Of a stretch of 64,000 bases of DNA, positions 34,252 to 41,358 are shown piece after piece. The stretch comes from CAYVAR01 sp964449675 (lineage in GTDB: Bacteria > Patescibacteriota > Microgenomatia > UBA10105 > UBA927), in the NCBI GenBank assembly GCA_964449675.1, contig CAYVAR010000001.1, positions 1-64,000 of the forward strand, read 5' to 3'. The notes below the pieces were generated by a model. That model saw only the letters and a list, made by a program, of their open reading frames with translations. It was not told the DNA's origin and did no database searches. Position numbers and translations under genes: made by a program. Within the stretch, counting starts at the first letter, position 1, and each line of letters starts with the position of its first letter.

Positions 34252-35295
34252 TTATCGAGTAACAATTGGTATGACAATACCACTTGTTATAAGAAGCATT
34301 GCCAAAACAAGCATGAGTAGTGTCATTTCAGTATTGCCAGAAGTTGGCAACGGGCTACTTGTGGCCGAGTTCGTGCCTGATGCATCAACGACGATAGTTG
34401 ATGACGTTGTCAGATTAGTTCCATCGCTAGCTGCTGCTGACACAACGACATCATGCGGTCCTTCCTCTAGTGGTGTATCTGGTGAACATGAGTAGTCACC
34501 GTTTTCATCAGCAACGGCGATACACGTGACTGGTGTTGAATAGAACGTCACCGTAACTGTAGATCCAGGTGGTGCTTTGCCTTTTATAACGGGTTTCGGA
34601 TCAGATACTTTATTGTCGAGTGATTCCGATAGTATTGTTACAGCGCTTATTGATGCTTCAGGTGTGTCTTTTTCATCAGAGCTTGTAGATGAAATAGGGG
34701 TAAAAGATGAAAAATTTGATAAACCTTTATTTTGTAACGATGCTCTATCTGTAACGGTCTCTTGGGTAGAGTCCTCTGTAATCGTAACCGTTGCAGGAGT
34801 TGTTCCGATAAGAACATTTTTAGATGACTCTTTCAACGCACCGACAAAGGTCGTTGCCGCAAAGCGTATTGACACGGGAGCGTCGGTTTTTTCCAATGCT
34901 TTCATACGAAGTGTCGCAACAGTGCCAGAGCTTGTAACCGGTGAGGTAGAGTTTGCAGCACCAACAGTGATAGATGCAGCACCGCTTTCCACAACACCAG
35001 AGGAAAGAACATTTGGGAAAAGAGGACCATTGACGATGGAAATAGCCTGAAGTTTTGTAGCATCAAAGGTAAGGTGAAGTTCAGTCGTAAGTACTTGATT
35101 TTCCCCTGTATTGATTTTAATTTCTACAGTAAATTCGTCGCCTATTTTTTTGGTAAATGTTGATGGAGCAAGTAAAAGCGTTGTAGCGGGGGCCGCTTTT
35201 TTACGCAGCTCTTGTTTTTGATTTAAAACATATAATGTTATGGGTATAGCTGCAAGGAGGATAAGAGTTACGAGAATTACTATAATTTTTTTCAT
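34252..35295 (-). CDS. LPTSG-anchored cohesin-domain protein
   Basis: 347 aa. Signal/anchor at about 4-20, then a cohesin domain (about 45-165): GDEFTVEIKINTGENQVLTTEL (in part), LTFDATKLQAIS, SSGTVATLRMKAL. An Ig-like domain follows (GKAPPGSTVTVTFYSTPV) and a C-terminal LPTSG with hydrophobic helix and terminal Arg. Cohesins bind dockerins in scaffolds, but I see no dockerin in the neighbouring glycosidase. Stated as cohesin family with unknown partner. Upstream of the GH gene in the same operon. Confidence 0.8.
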   Translation of the reverse strand: MKKIIVILVTLILLAAIPITLYVLNQKQELRKKAAPATTLLLAPSTFTKKIGDEFTVEIKINTGENQVLTTELHLTFDATKLQAISIVNGPLFPNVLSSGVVESGAASITVGAANSTSPVTSSGTVATLRMKALEKTDAPVSIRFAATTFVGALKESSKNVLIGTTPATVTITEDSTQETVTDRASLQNKGLSNFSSFTPISSTSSDEKDTPEASISAVTILSESLDNKVSDPKPVIKGKAPPGSTVTVTFYSTPVTCIAVADENGDYSCSPDTPLEEGPHDVVVSAAASDGTNLTTSSTIVVDASGTNSATSSPLPTSGNTEMTLLMLVLAMLLITSGIVIPIVTR

Positions 35296-35376
35296 GTATG
35301 TCTATTATGGTAAACTTGTCGTTTGTACGCAATAGGTTAATACCGTAGGAAAATAAAGAATTTAGAAAGAAAGGTA

Positions 35377-35413
35377 TTGACATGGATTAGCACTCGATGT
35401 ATATTACTGCTAA
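35377..35413 (+). promoter_or_regulatory. Heat-shock promoter with CIRCE operator
   Basis: TTGACA 35377-35382, 17 nt, TATATT 35400-35405: a consensus-type sigma-A promoter. Overlapping it, TTAGCACTC-N9-TACTGCTAA at 35387-35413 matches the CIRCE consensus (TTAGCACTC-N9-GAGTGCTAA) in 16 of 18 arm positions. HrcA, encoded next, binds CIRCE, so the operon hrcA-grpE-dnaK-dnaJ is autoregulated. Confidence 0.9.
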
Positions 35414-35439
35414 CCCGTCGTAAACGACGGAAATACTAA

Positions 35440-35565
35440 GCAGCAATTTCCAATTACCAAACAAATTCCAATATTAAAATTCCAAATTCTAAACGTTTTG
35501 AGCATTGGTTCTTAGTAATTTGATATTGTTTGGAATTTGATGCTTGGGATTTGGAATTTCTTATA
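35440..35565. repeat. Inverted word-repeat hairpin in the hrcA leader
   Basis: Left arm AATTTCCAATTACCAAAC, AAATTCCAAT, AAAATTCCAAATTC; right arm TTTGGAATTTGATGC, TTGGGATTTGGAATTTC. The arms are inverted and form a long imperfect hairpin between the CIRCE site and the hrcA start. Confidence 0.6.
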
Positions 35566-35570
35566 CATAT

Positions 35571-36305
35571 ATGGATCAAATACCAAACCTTAGCGAAAGA
35601 CAACTTCAGATACTTAAGGCTGTCATAGAAGATTATATCGCAACCGCAGAGCCGGTTGGATCTGAGACTTTGGATAAGAAATATAACCTTGGAGTATCTC
35701 CTGCAACGATACGAAATGAAATGGTTCGTCTGACGGATATGAAACTTCTAAAACAACCGCATACGTCTGCTGGAAGGACGCCTACGCCTATGGCCCTTAA
35801 ATATTATGTGGATCATCTCATGAAACTCAAAGATTTGTCTGTTGCAGATGAAGTGTCTGTCAAAGAGAAGATTTGGGATTATCGGCAAGAGGTAGACAAA
35901 ATGCTTCGGGAAGCAACCAAAGCATTAGCAGAGAAAACAAAAGCGCTTGCGCTGGTAGCCACAAACGAAGGAGATTTGTATTACGCTGGGGCAGCAAATA
36001 TTTTAGATATGCCGGAATTTTATGATTTTGAGCTTACCCATCTTCTGCTTGCTACTCTTGATCAATTTAGTTTTTGGTGGGAACTACTCGAGCGAAGTAC
36101 AGATCAATTTGATACCATTCTCGGAGAAGAACTTGGATCACGGACCTTACTTTCGCAATGCGGATTCACCTATACAAAATTTTCAACCCCTCATGTGACC
36201 GGTGCAATTGGAGTCGTTGGACCATCGAGACTTAACTACGCGTATATTATCCCTGTTGTCCGTTATACGGGAGGACTTATCGATGAAATGGGGAGAAACT
36301 GGTGA
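35571..36305 (+). CDS. hrcA: Heat-inducible transcription repressor HrcA (short form)
   Basis: 244 aa from the MDQIPN ATG (an in-frame start at 35544 would lie in the repeat). Winged helix: LSERQLQILKAVIEDYIATA, SVSPATIRNEM-type LGVSPATIRNEMVRL and KQPHTSAGRTPT, which are diagnostic. The C-terminal GAF-like domain is present but reduced (AYIIPVVRYTGG); the normal length is about 340. Represses the operon through CIRCE at 35387-35413; released with GroE or DnaK availability. Confidence 0.95.
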   Translation: MDQIPNLSERQLQILKAVIEDYIATAEPVGSETLDKKYNLGVSPATIRNEMVRLTDMKLLKQPHTSAGRTPTPMALKYYVDHLMKLKDLSVADEVSVKEKIWDYRQEVDKMLREATKALAEKTKALALVATNEGDLYYAGAANILDMPEFYDFELTHLLLATLDQFSFWWELLERSTDQFDTILGEELGSRTLLSQCGFTYTKFSTPHVTGAIGVVGPSRLNYAYIIPVVRYTGGLIDEMGRNW

Positions 36306-36339
36306 CGCGTTACTTGGTTACTTAGTTACTTAGAAAGAA

Positions 36340-36819
36340 ATGAAAAAAAGAGATGATATCAATCAAAATGCTCAACGTATTGAAGAACTTGAAAAGCAAG
36401 TAGAGGAATGGAAAATTAAATATTTACGGGCGCTTGCTGATTATCAAAACCTTGAAAAACGAAAAAACGATGAGGTAAAAGAAATACGTCGGTTTGCAGG
36501 AGAAATGATGTTAGTTCGGTTACTCCCAATCGTTGATACGTTTGAGCGAGCATTGAAACATAGTAACGATCAGGGTCTTGCAATAGCACTTAAAGAATTT
36601 GCAGGTTATTTAACAGAACTCGGAGTTAAAAAAATTGACGTTGTCGGAAAGACGTTTAATCCGCACGAAATGGAGTGCATTGAAGTAGTTGAGGGAGAAG
36701 AAAATAAAGTTATTGAAGAGCTCTTGCCTGGATATACACTTCATGGGAAAATAATACGGGTAGCGCAGGTGAAGGTTGGAAAACAAAACAGTATTGAGGC
36801 ACAACGTGTACCCGCCTAA
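36340..36819 (+). CDS. grpE: Nucleotide exchange factor GrpE
   Basis: 159 aa. Coiled-coil N-terminus (EELEKQVEEWKIKYLRALADYQNLEKRK, described in part) then PIVDTFERAL, the GVKKIDVVGKTFNPHEMECIEVVEG (in part) region and terminal HGKIIRVAQVKVGK. Releases ADP from DnaK. Preceded by a short word-repeat (TTACTTGGTTACTTAG). Confidence 0.95.
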   Translation: MKKRDDINQNAQRIEELEKQVEEWKIKYLRALADYQNLEKRKNDEVKEIRRFAGEMMLVRLLPIVDTFERALKHSNDQGLAIALKEFAGYLTELGVKKIDVVGKTFNPHEMECIEVVEGEENKVIEELLPGYTLHGKIIRVAQVKVGKQNSIEAQRVPA

Positions 36820-36927
36820 GCTTGCTTTGAGCCTTTTCACTACTATTTGTAGACGGCTCAAAGAGCGCTTGAGCGGCGGGCTTAAGAAACGCTAAGCTAA
36901 TCTATAAGGAGATTAGCAAGCGTTTCT
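36811..36927 (+). promoter_or_regulatory. Two structured hairpins in the grpE-dnaK spacer
   Basis: Hairpin 1: CCCGCC (36811-36816) with GGCGGG (36875-36880) enclosing CTTTGAGCC (36825-36833) with GGCTCAAAG (36855-36863). Hairpin 2: AGAAACGCT (36885-36893) with AGCGTTTCT (36919-36927), then GCTAATCT (36896-36903) with AGATTAGC (36910-36917), 6-nt loop. The second ends one base before the dnaK Shine-Dalgarno AAAGGAGG (36928-36935). Confidence 0.75.
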
Positions 36928-36940
36928 AAAGGAGGACAAT

Positions 36941-38851
36941 ATGAGCAAAATTATCGGTATCGATCTTGGTACGACGAATTCATGTGTTGCTGTCATGGAG
37001 GGAGGCGCCCCAAAGGTGATTCATTCAGCAGAAGGCAGAAACGTGATACCGTCGGTTGTTGATCCGGTTAAAAATATCGTTGGTGATGTGGCAAAGCGTC
37101 AAATGGTCATTAATCCCAAATCAACGGTATTTTCCGTCAAGCGGCTCATGGGGCGAAAGTATAGTGACAAAAGTGTCCAGACTGACATGAAATGGTTGCC
37201 GTATGGAATCAAATCCGGCAAAAACGACATGGCGGTTGTGGAAGTCGAAGGCCGTCAGTTTACCCCGCAGGAAATTTCTGCAAAAGTATTGTCAAAAATC
37301 AAAGCAGATGCCGAGCACTACCTCGGCGATACCGTCAAACAAGCTGTTATTACCGTCCCGGCGTACTTTGACGACAGTCAGCGTCAAGCGACGAAACAAG
37401 CAGGAGAGATTGCTGGACTTGAAGTCATGCGTATCCTGAATGAGCCTACTGCTGCGGCTTTGGCGTATGGACTCGACAAGAAAAATGCCCATACAATAGC
37501 TGTGTATGACTTGGGCGGAGGAACCTTTGATATCTCTGTTTTGGAACTTGGCGAAGGCGTGTATGAAGTGAAAGCCACCAATGGTGACACACACTTAGGT
37601 GGTGACGACTTTGATAAAGTGATCCTTGATTACTTTGCCGACGAGTTCAAAAAAGAGCACGGTGTCGATCTTCGAAAAGATCCGCAAGCCCTTCAAAGAC
37701 TTCGGGACGCTGCTGAAAAAGCAAAGATTGAGCTTTCCTCATCAATAGAAGCTGAAGTCAACCTTCCCTTTGTTACGCAAGGCAAAGACGGGCCGCTTCA
37801 TTTAGTCATGAAACTCACGCGCGCAAAACTTGAAGCGCTTGTGGATGAGCTTATTAAAAAATCTATTGAGCCCGTCAAAAAGTGCTTGACCGACGCTAAA
37901 GTGAAAGCAAGCGATATAGATGAAGTAGTCTTGGTTGGCGGAATGACCAGGATGCCCAAAGTCATCGAAACCGTTAAAAGCTTTTTTGGAAAAGACCCAA
38001 ATCGCTCCGTCAACCCTGATGAAGTTGTCGCTGTAGGTGCGGCAGTGCAGGCGGGAGTCTTAGCCGGCGACGTCAAAGACGTCGTGCTACTCGATGTCAC
38101 ACCGCTCACCCTTGGCGTTGAGACACTCGGTGCGGTGTCTACGCCTCTTATCCAGAGAAATACCACGGTCCCGACGAGTAAAAGCGAGATATTTTCAACT
38201 GCTGCAGATAATCAGACATCCGTTGAGATAAATGTCCTTCAAGGAGAACGACCCATGGCTGCGGACAATAAATCTCTCGGACGATTTGTCCTTTCCGGTA
38301 TACCAGCTGCTCCACGAGGAGTACCGCAGGTTGAGGTGACCTTTGATATTGATGCAAACGGAATTCTCAACGTAACCGCTAAAGATAAAGCAAGCGGGAA
38401 AGTAGCAAACATTAAAATCACCGGTTCGACCGGACTTTCTAAAGACGAAGTGGAGAAGATGAAAAAGGAAGCCGAAGAGCATGCCAGTGAGGACTTGGCC
38501 AAAAAGGAGAAGATTGAGGCCAGAAACCATGCGGACACCATGATCTATACGGCCGAGAAAACTTTGAAGGACGCAGGAGATAAAGTCAAACCTGAAGATA
38601 GGGAAGCGGTTGAAGAAAAAATGAAAGCCCTCAAAGATATCCTTGATTCCGGCACCAAGGAAGACCTTGAGACCAAAACGAGTGAGCTTTCCGATGTGGT
38701 CCAAAAAGTCGGAGCAGCAGCGCATGAGTCCAGCGAAGCTGGATCCGGCTCCGCCGGACAAGACAAGCAACCTCAAGATGACCATGCCACAGAAGGCAAT
38801 GGGAAGAAAAAGGATGAGAAGAAGGTGGAGGAAGGAGAAGTGGTGAGCTAG
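36941..38851 (+). CDS. dnaK: Chaperone DnaK (Hsp70)
   Basis: 636 aa, full length. ATPase motifs GIDLGTTNSCVAV, AVITVPAYFDDSQRQATK, AVYDLGGGTFDIS and VVLVGGMTRMPKV; substrate domain DVTPLTLGVETLG and DIDANGILNVTAKDKASGK; helical lid and a Glu/Lys-rich end. Strong Shine-Dalgarno. Higher GC than much of the window, as usual for dnaK. Confidence 0.98.
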   Translation: MSKIIGIDLGTTNSCVAVMEGGAPKVIHSAEGRNVIPSVVDPVKNIVGDVAKRQMVINPKSTVFSVKRLMGRKYSDKSVQTDMKWLPYGIKSGKNDMAVVEVEGRQFTPQEISAKVLSKIKADAEHYLGDTVKQAVITVPAYFDDSQRQATKQAGEIAGLEVMRILNEPTAAALAYGLDKKNAHTIAVYDLGGGTFDISVLELGEGVYEVKATNGDTHLGGDDFDKVILDYFADEFKKEHGVDLRKDPQALQRLRDAAEKAKIELSSSIEAEVNLPFVTQGKDGPLHLVMKLTRAKLEALVDELIKKSIEPVKKCLTDAKVKASDIDEVVLVGGMTRMPKVIETVKSFFGKDPNRSVNPDEVVAVGAAVQAGVLAGDVKDVVLLDVTPLTLGVETLGAVSTPLIQRNTTVPTSKSEIFSTAADNQTSVEINVLQGERPMAADNKSLGRFVLSGIPAAPRGVPQVEVTFDIDANGILNVTAKDKASGKVANIKITGSTGLSKDEVEKMKKEAEEHASEDLAKKEKIEARNHADTMIYTAEKTLKDAGDKVKPEDREAVEEKMKALKDILDSGTKEDLETKTSELSDVVQKVGAAAHESSEAGSGSAGQDKQPQDDHATEGNGKKKDEKKVEEGEVVS

Positions 38852-38853
38852 TG

Positions 38854-38892
38854 GAAATGCCAAATGCTAAATGACCAATGCTAAATAAAATG
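38854..38892 (+). repeat. Left word-repeat arm flanking the four-helix-bundle gene
   Basis: TGCCAAATGCTAAATGACC and AATGCTAAAT, inverted relative to words at 39276-39302 (TGGTCATTTGGCA, CATTTAGCATT). Confidence 0.6.
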
Positions 38893-38893
38893 A

Positions 38894-39250
38894 ATGGCTA
38901 AAGAGAAGTACAAAATTCATGATCGTATATATTCATTCGTTCTTCGAGTTTTAAATGCTGTTAAGGAAATACCAAGAACTCCGGAAAACGTAGTTTTAAT
39001 AAAACAAGTTGTACGATCTTCTGCCTCGATTGGTGCGAATGCCTCCGAAGCGGATGGAGCAGAATCAAAAAAAGAGTTTATTCATCGGTTTACCATAGCA
39101 AAAAAAGAAGCAAAAGAAACACTATATTGGGTAATGCTTATTAGTGATCATAATGAGTTATTAAAAAAAAGATTTTTGCAGCTTCTTGATGAAAATAAGC
39201 AAATTATTGCTATTATTAGTAAAATAATAATAAATGCAAAGTCGAAATAA
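38894..39250 (+). CDS. Four-helix bundle protein (23S rRNA intervening-sequence type, S23)
   Basis: 118 aa, all helical. Matches the bacterial 'four helix bundle protein' family: KIHDRIYSFVLRVLNAVKEIP, the ssasIGANASEADGAESKKEFIHRF core (VRSSASIGANASEADG) and KEAKETLYWVMLI. Function unknown; a stable bundle that in spirochetes sits in 23S rRNA insertions. Here it interrupts dnaK-dnaJ and is bounded by inverted word repeats. Confidence 0.85.
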   Translation: MAKEKYKIHDRIYSFVLRVLNAVKEIPRTPENVVLIKQVVRSSASIGANASEADGAESKKEFIHRFTIAKKEAKETLYWVMLISDHNELLKKRFLQLLDENKQIIAIISKIIINAKSK

Positions 39251-39258
39251 GACAATTG

Positions 39259-39302
39259 TGCCAAATGATTTAATTGGTCATTTGGCATTTATCATTTAGC
39301 AT
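39259..39302 (+). repeat. Right word-repeat arm flanking the four-helix-bundle gene
   Basis: TGCCAAATGA (39259-39268) pairs perfectly with TCATTTGGCA (39278-39287); the following words (CATTTATCATTTAGCATT) are inverse to the left arm at 38854-38892. Confidence 0.65.
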
Positions 39303-39311
39303 TGATACTCT

Positions 39312-40208
39312 ATGGCGAAACGCGATTACTACGAAGTTTTAGGAGTTTCTAAAAATGCCTCTACAGAGGAGCTTAAGCGCGCGTACCGCAAGCTTGCCCT
39401 TGAGTGGCATCCGGACAGGAACAAAAGTCCTCAAGCAAATGAGAAGTTTAAAGAGATAAACGAAGCCTACGCGGTATTGTCTGATTCTCAGAAGAAACAA
39501 ACGTACGATCAGTTTGGCCACGCTGCATTCCAACCAGGTATGGGTGGCGGGGCATCAGGACAAGGGCCATTCGGCGGCGGATTTAGACAACAAGGACCAT
39601 TTTCTTACACGTATTCAACAAGTGGTGGAGGGAGTCCCTTTGGTGGTGATTTTGAAGGTATCGATCCATTTGAAATATTTGAACAATTTTTTGGTGGAGG
39701 ATTCGGTCGTTCGGCAGGTTCACGACAGCAGCGCCACCAGGTGTATGAGATAGGCATTGATTTTATGGAAGCCGCCCGCGGAGTAACGAAAGAAGTGCAT
39801 GTGCCGGCAGGCCGTGCGGGAGATGGTTCAGTAAAAAAAACTATTAAGATACCGGCCGGTGTCGATACGGGATCGCGAATTCGCTTTGATGATTTTGATA
39901 TTGTCGTAGATGTACGACCGAGTAAAGAATTCAAGAGAGAGGGCGATGACCTGATCATTGATCATGCAGTCACCTATGCGCAGGCTGCCCTTGGTGAAGT
40001 TATCGAAGTACCTACGATTGATGGGTTGCTTAAGATTCGTGTGCAACCGGGTACTCAACCGGGTACCCTCATTCGGCTTCGTGGTAAAGGCGTCCCGCAC
40101 GTCCGAGGCAACGGCCGCGGTGACCAATACGTGCGTATCCAACTCAAGATTCCTACACACCTATCCAGACGTCAGAGAGAACTTCTTCAAGAAATCGAAC
40201 TTTCTTAA
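39312..40208 (+). CDS. dnaJ: DnaJ/CbpA-type co-chaperone without zinc finger
   Basis: 298 aa. J domain at 1-68 with the HPD motif (LEWHPDRNKS), a Gly/Phe-rich linker (about 75-135) and two C-terminal substrate domains (DFMEAARGVTKEVHVP, GDDLIIDHAVTYAQAALGEVIEVPT in part). The four CxxCxGxG zinc motifs of type I DnaJ are absent, so it is a type II (CbpA-like) protein in the dnaJ position. Stimulates DnaK ATPase and delivers substrates. Confidence 0.92.
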   Translation: MAKRDYYEVLGVSKNASTEELKRAYRKLALEWHPDRNKSPQANEKFKEINEAYAVLSDSQKKQTYDQFGHAAFQPGMGGGASGQGPFGGGFRQQGPFSYTYSTSGGGSPFGGDFEGIDPFEIFEQFFGGGFGRSAGSRQQRHQVYEIGIDFMEAARGVTKEVHVPAGRAGDGSVKKTIKIPAGVDTGSRIRFDDFDIVVDVRPSKEFKREGDDLIIDHAVTYAQAALGEVIEVPTIDGLLKIRVQPGTQPGTLIRLRGKGVPHVRGNGRGDQYVRIQLKIPTHLSRRQRELLQEIELS

Positions 40209-40431
40209 CCTTTAGGACTTGATATAAATATCTCATAATATAGACTATACTTCATACGACGAATTTGCATGAGATTTTGTAAGCGCACAAAAGACTCGTC
40301 GATATTCATCGTGCTCTTTGAAAAAGAGAGGGAAGAACACTCGTCCCTCCTCGTGTGATTTGGTTTTTTAATCGAAAAACGTATGAGATCAGTAACCAAG
40401 CCAGAGGAGGAGGGAAGAGAAAGGAAGACAA
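40209..40431 (+). other. Leader region of a secreted protein gene
   Basis: Contains a possible promoter (TTGATA 40219-40224), the GAGGGA/TCCCTC hairpin near 40330-40355 and a very strong purine-rich Shine-Dalgarno zone (AGAGGAGGAGGGAAGAG) before the ATG at 40432. Confidence 0.4.
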
Positions 40432-40980
40432 ATGAAAAAGTTAATGATTGTTTTGGCTGCCATGGTTATAGCCATGGCAGTGTTTACCGGCTTGACCACT
40501 CTGACAGCATCGGCAGACGACTGCCCGCCTAACGGCAATGGTGGAGGCGATGGGGGCGCCGGTGCATTTGTCTCCACCGTTTGGGCAAAAGATTGCCCGC
40601 CGGAGGAGCCGGTTGGGGAGAAACCGGCTGAGAAAGAAAAGCCGGACAAGTTGCCCGCCGGCCCTCCCGGTCACGCACCAACGTCGACGATGATCTTGTC
40701 GTTACCCCCGGGAGCCTGTTTCCCGAGCGACGGGGAACTGATCATCAACGTCCTCGGCCGGGGAGAGGTGAAGCGCATCCCGGTTACCGCCGGGACGTGC
40801 GCAATCGGTTCTTTAGAGGTTGACGTCCCATTCTGGGAGAACTGGGTGCAAGTCGTGTTTTTTGCTGCGGATGGGACGATAATTCAGCTTCACATGACCG
40901 GTGAAGGCCCTTGCCCTGAAGGAACCTGCGGGAGCATTGCCGCCGGGCAAGAAAAGGCCTTCGAATTGACATTCCCTTAG
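40432..40980 (+). CDS. Secreted Cys-containing protein, GC-rich gene
   Basis: 182 aa. Cleavable signal peptide (MKKLMIVLAAMVIAMAVFTG, ends near SADD). The mature part has paired CPP motifs (DDCPPNGN, KDCPPEEP), a Lys/Glu/Pro linker and a beta-rich domain with further Cys (PGACFPSD, TAGTCAIGS, CPEGTCGS). Composition is clearly GC-richer than its neighbours, with different codon use, similar to the block at 54229-56753. No family recognised. Confidence 0.65.
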   Translation: MKKLMIVLAAMVIAMAVFTGLTTLTASADDCPPNGNGGGDGGAGAFVSTVWAKDCPPEEPVGEKPAEKEKPDKLPAGPPGHAPTSTMILSLPPGACFPSDGELIINVLGRGEVKRIPVTAGTCAIGSLEVDVPFWENWVQVVFFAADGTIIQLHMTGEGPCPEGTCGSIAAGQEKAFELTFP

Positions 40981-41154
40981 GTCAAAGTTCTTCCCTTCTC
41001 AGGCGACGGTGAAGCTTTGCCGTCGTTCTGCTCTCATTACCGGAAACGCTGCCTTCTCGGGCAGATTATTTTTTCCAAGCGTTTCCGGCATTTCAGACGC
41101 AATCACTGGGGAAAAATATTTGTGTTTGCGTCTGAAATGAATTAGGTAATTTGA
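40981..41154 (+). other. Chain of three strong hairpins after the secreted protein gene
   Basis: CGACGG/CCGTCG near 41002-41026; CCGGAAACGCT (41040-41050) with AGCGTTTCCGG (41078-41088), an 11-bp perfect stem holding an inner TGCC/GGCA stem; and, directly abutting, CATTTCAGACGCAA (41089-41102) with TTGCGTCTGAAATG (41126-41139), a 14-bp perfect stem. No open frame of note. Termination may be one function, but there is no U-run after the stems. Confidence 0.7.
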
Positions 41155-41228
41155 TTGACGCAGTTAATGTTCATGATATAATATTGTCTAGTTGAGATAA
41201 GTATGAGGTGGGATTGCCCACCTTTTTT
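41155..41228 (+). promoter_or_regulatory. nusA operon promoter and terminator-like leader hairpin
   Basis: TTGACG 41155-41160, 16 nt, TATAAT 41177-41182. Some 20 nt after the expected start, AGGTGGG (41206-41212) pairs with CCCACCT (41217-41223) and runs into TTTTTT: an intrinsic terminator only about 40 nt into the transcript. It would attenuate nusA-infB unless read through. Confidence 0.75.
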
Positions 41229-41233
41229 ATTAA

Positions 41234-41346
41234 ATAGGATAACCCGCCGCGACTTACCGTTCGCCTTAGTTCATTCAAACTGCGGCTCACGGAGCGTCAC
41301 TAGGCGGGTGCAGAGGCCACTAGGCTCCCGCGAGATCGCGTAGCCT
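41234..41346 (+). ncRNA. GC-rich structured 5' leader of nusA
   Basis: CCCGCC near 41243 pairs with GGCGGG near 41305; then CCAC-T-AGGCT (about 41317-41326) pairs with AGCCT-GTGG (about 41342-41350), capping CGCG-AGAT-CGCG. The distal arm reaches the GTG that could start nusA. The GC content stands out in an AT-rich region. I do not recognise a known family. Confidence 0.5.
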
Positions 41347-41358
41347 GTGGACACTAGC

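Noticed and set aside
37798..38863. Long minus-strand frames opposite dnaK
   Set aside because: Shadow frames of a strongly coding GC-richer gene; no start signals or domains.
41234..41346. tRNA gene in the nusA leader
   Set aside because: No acceptor/anticodon layout or GTTCGA loop; stems do not make a cloverleaf.
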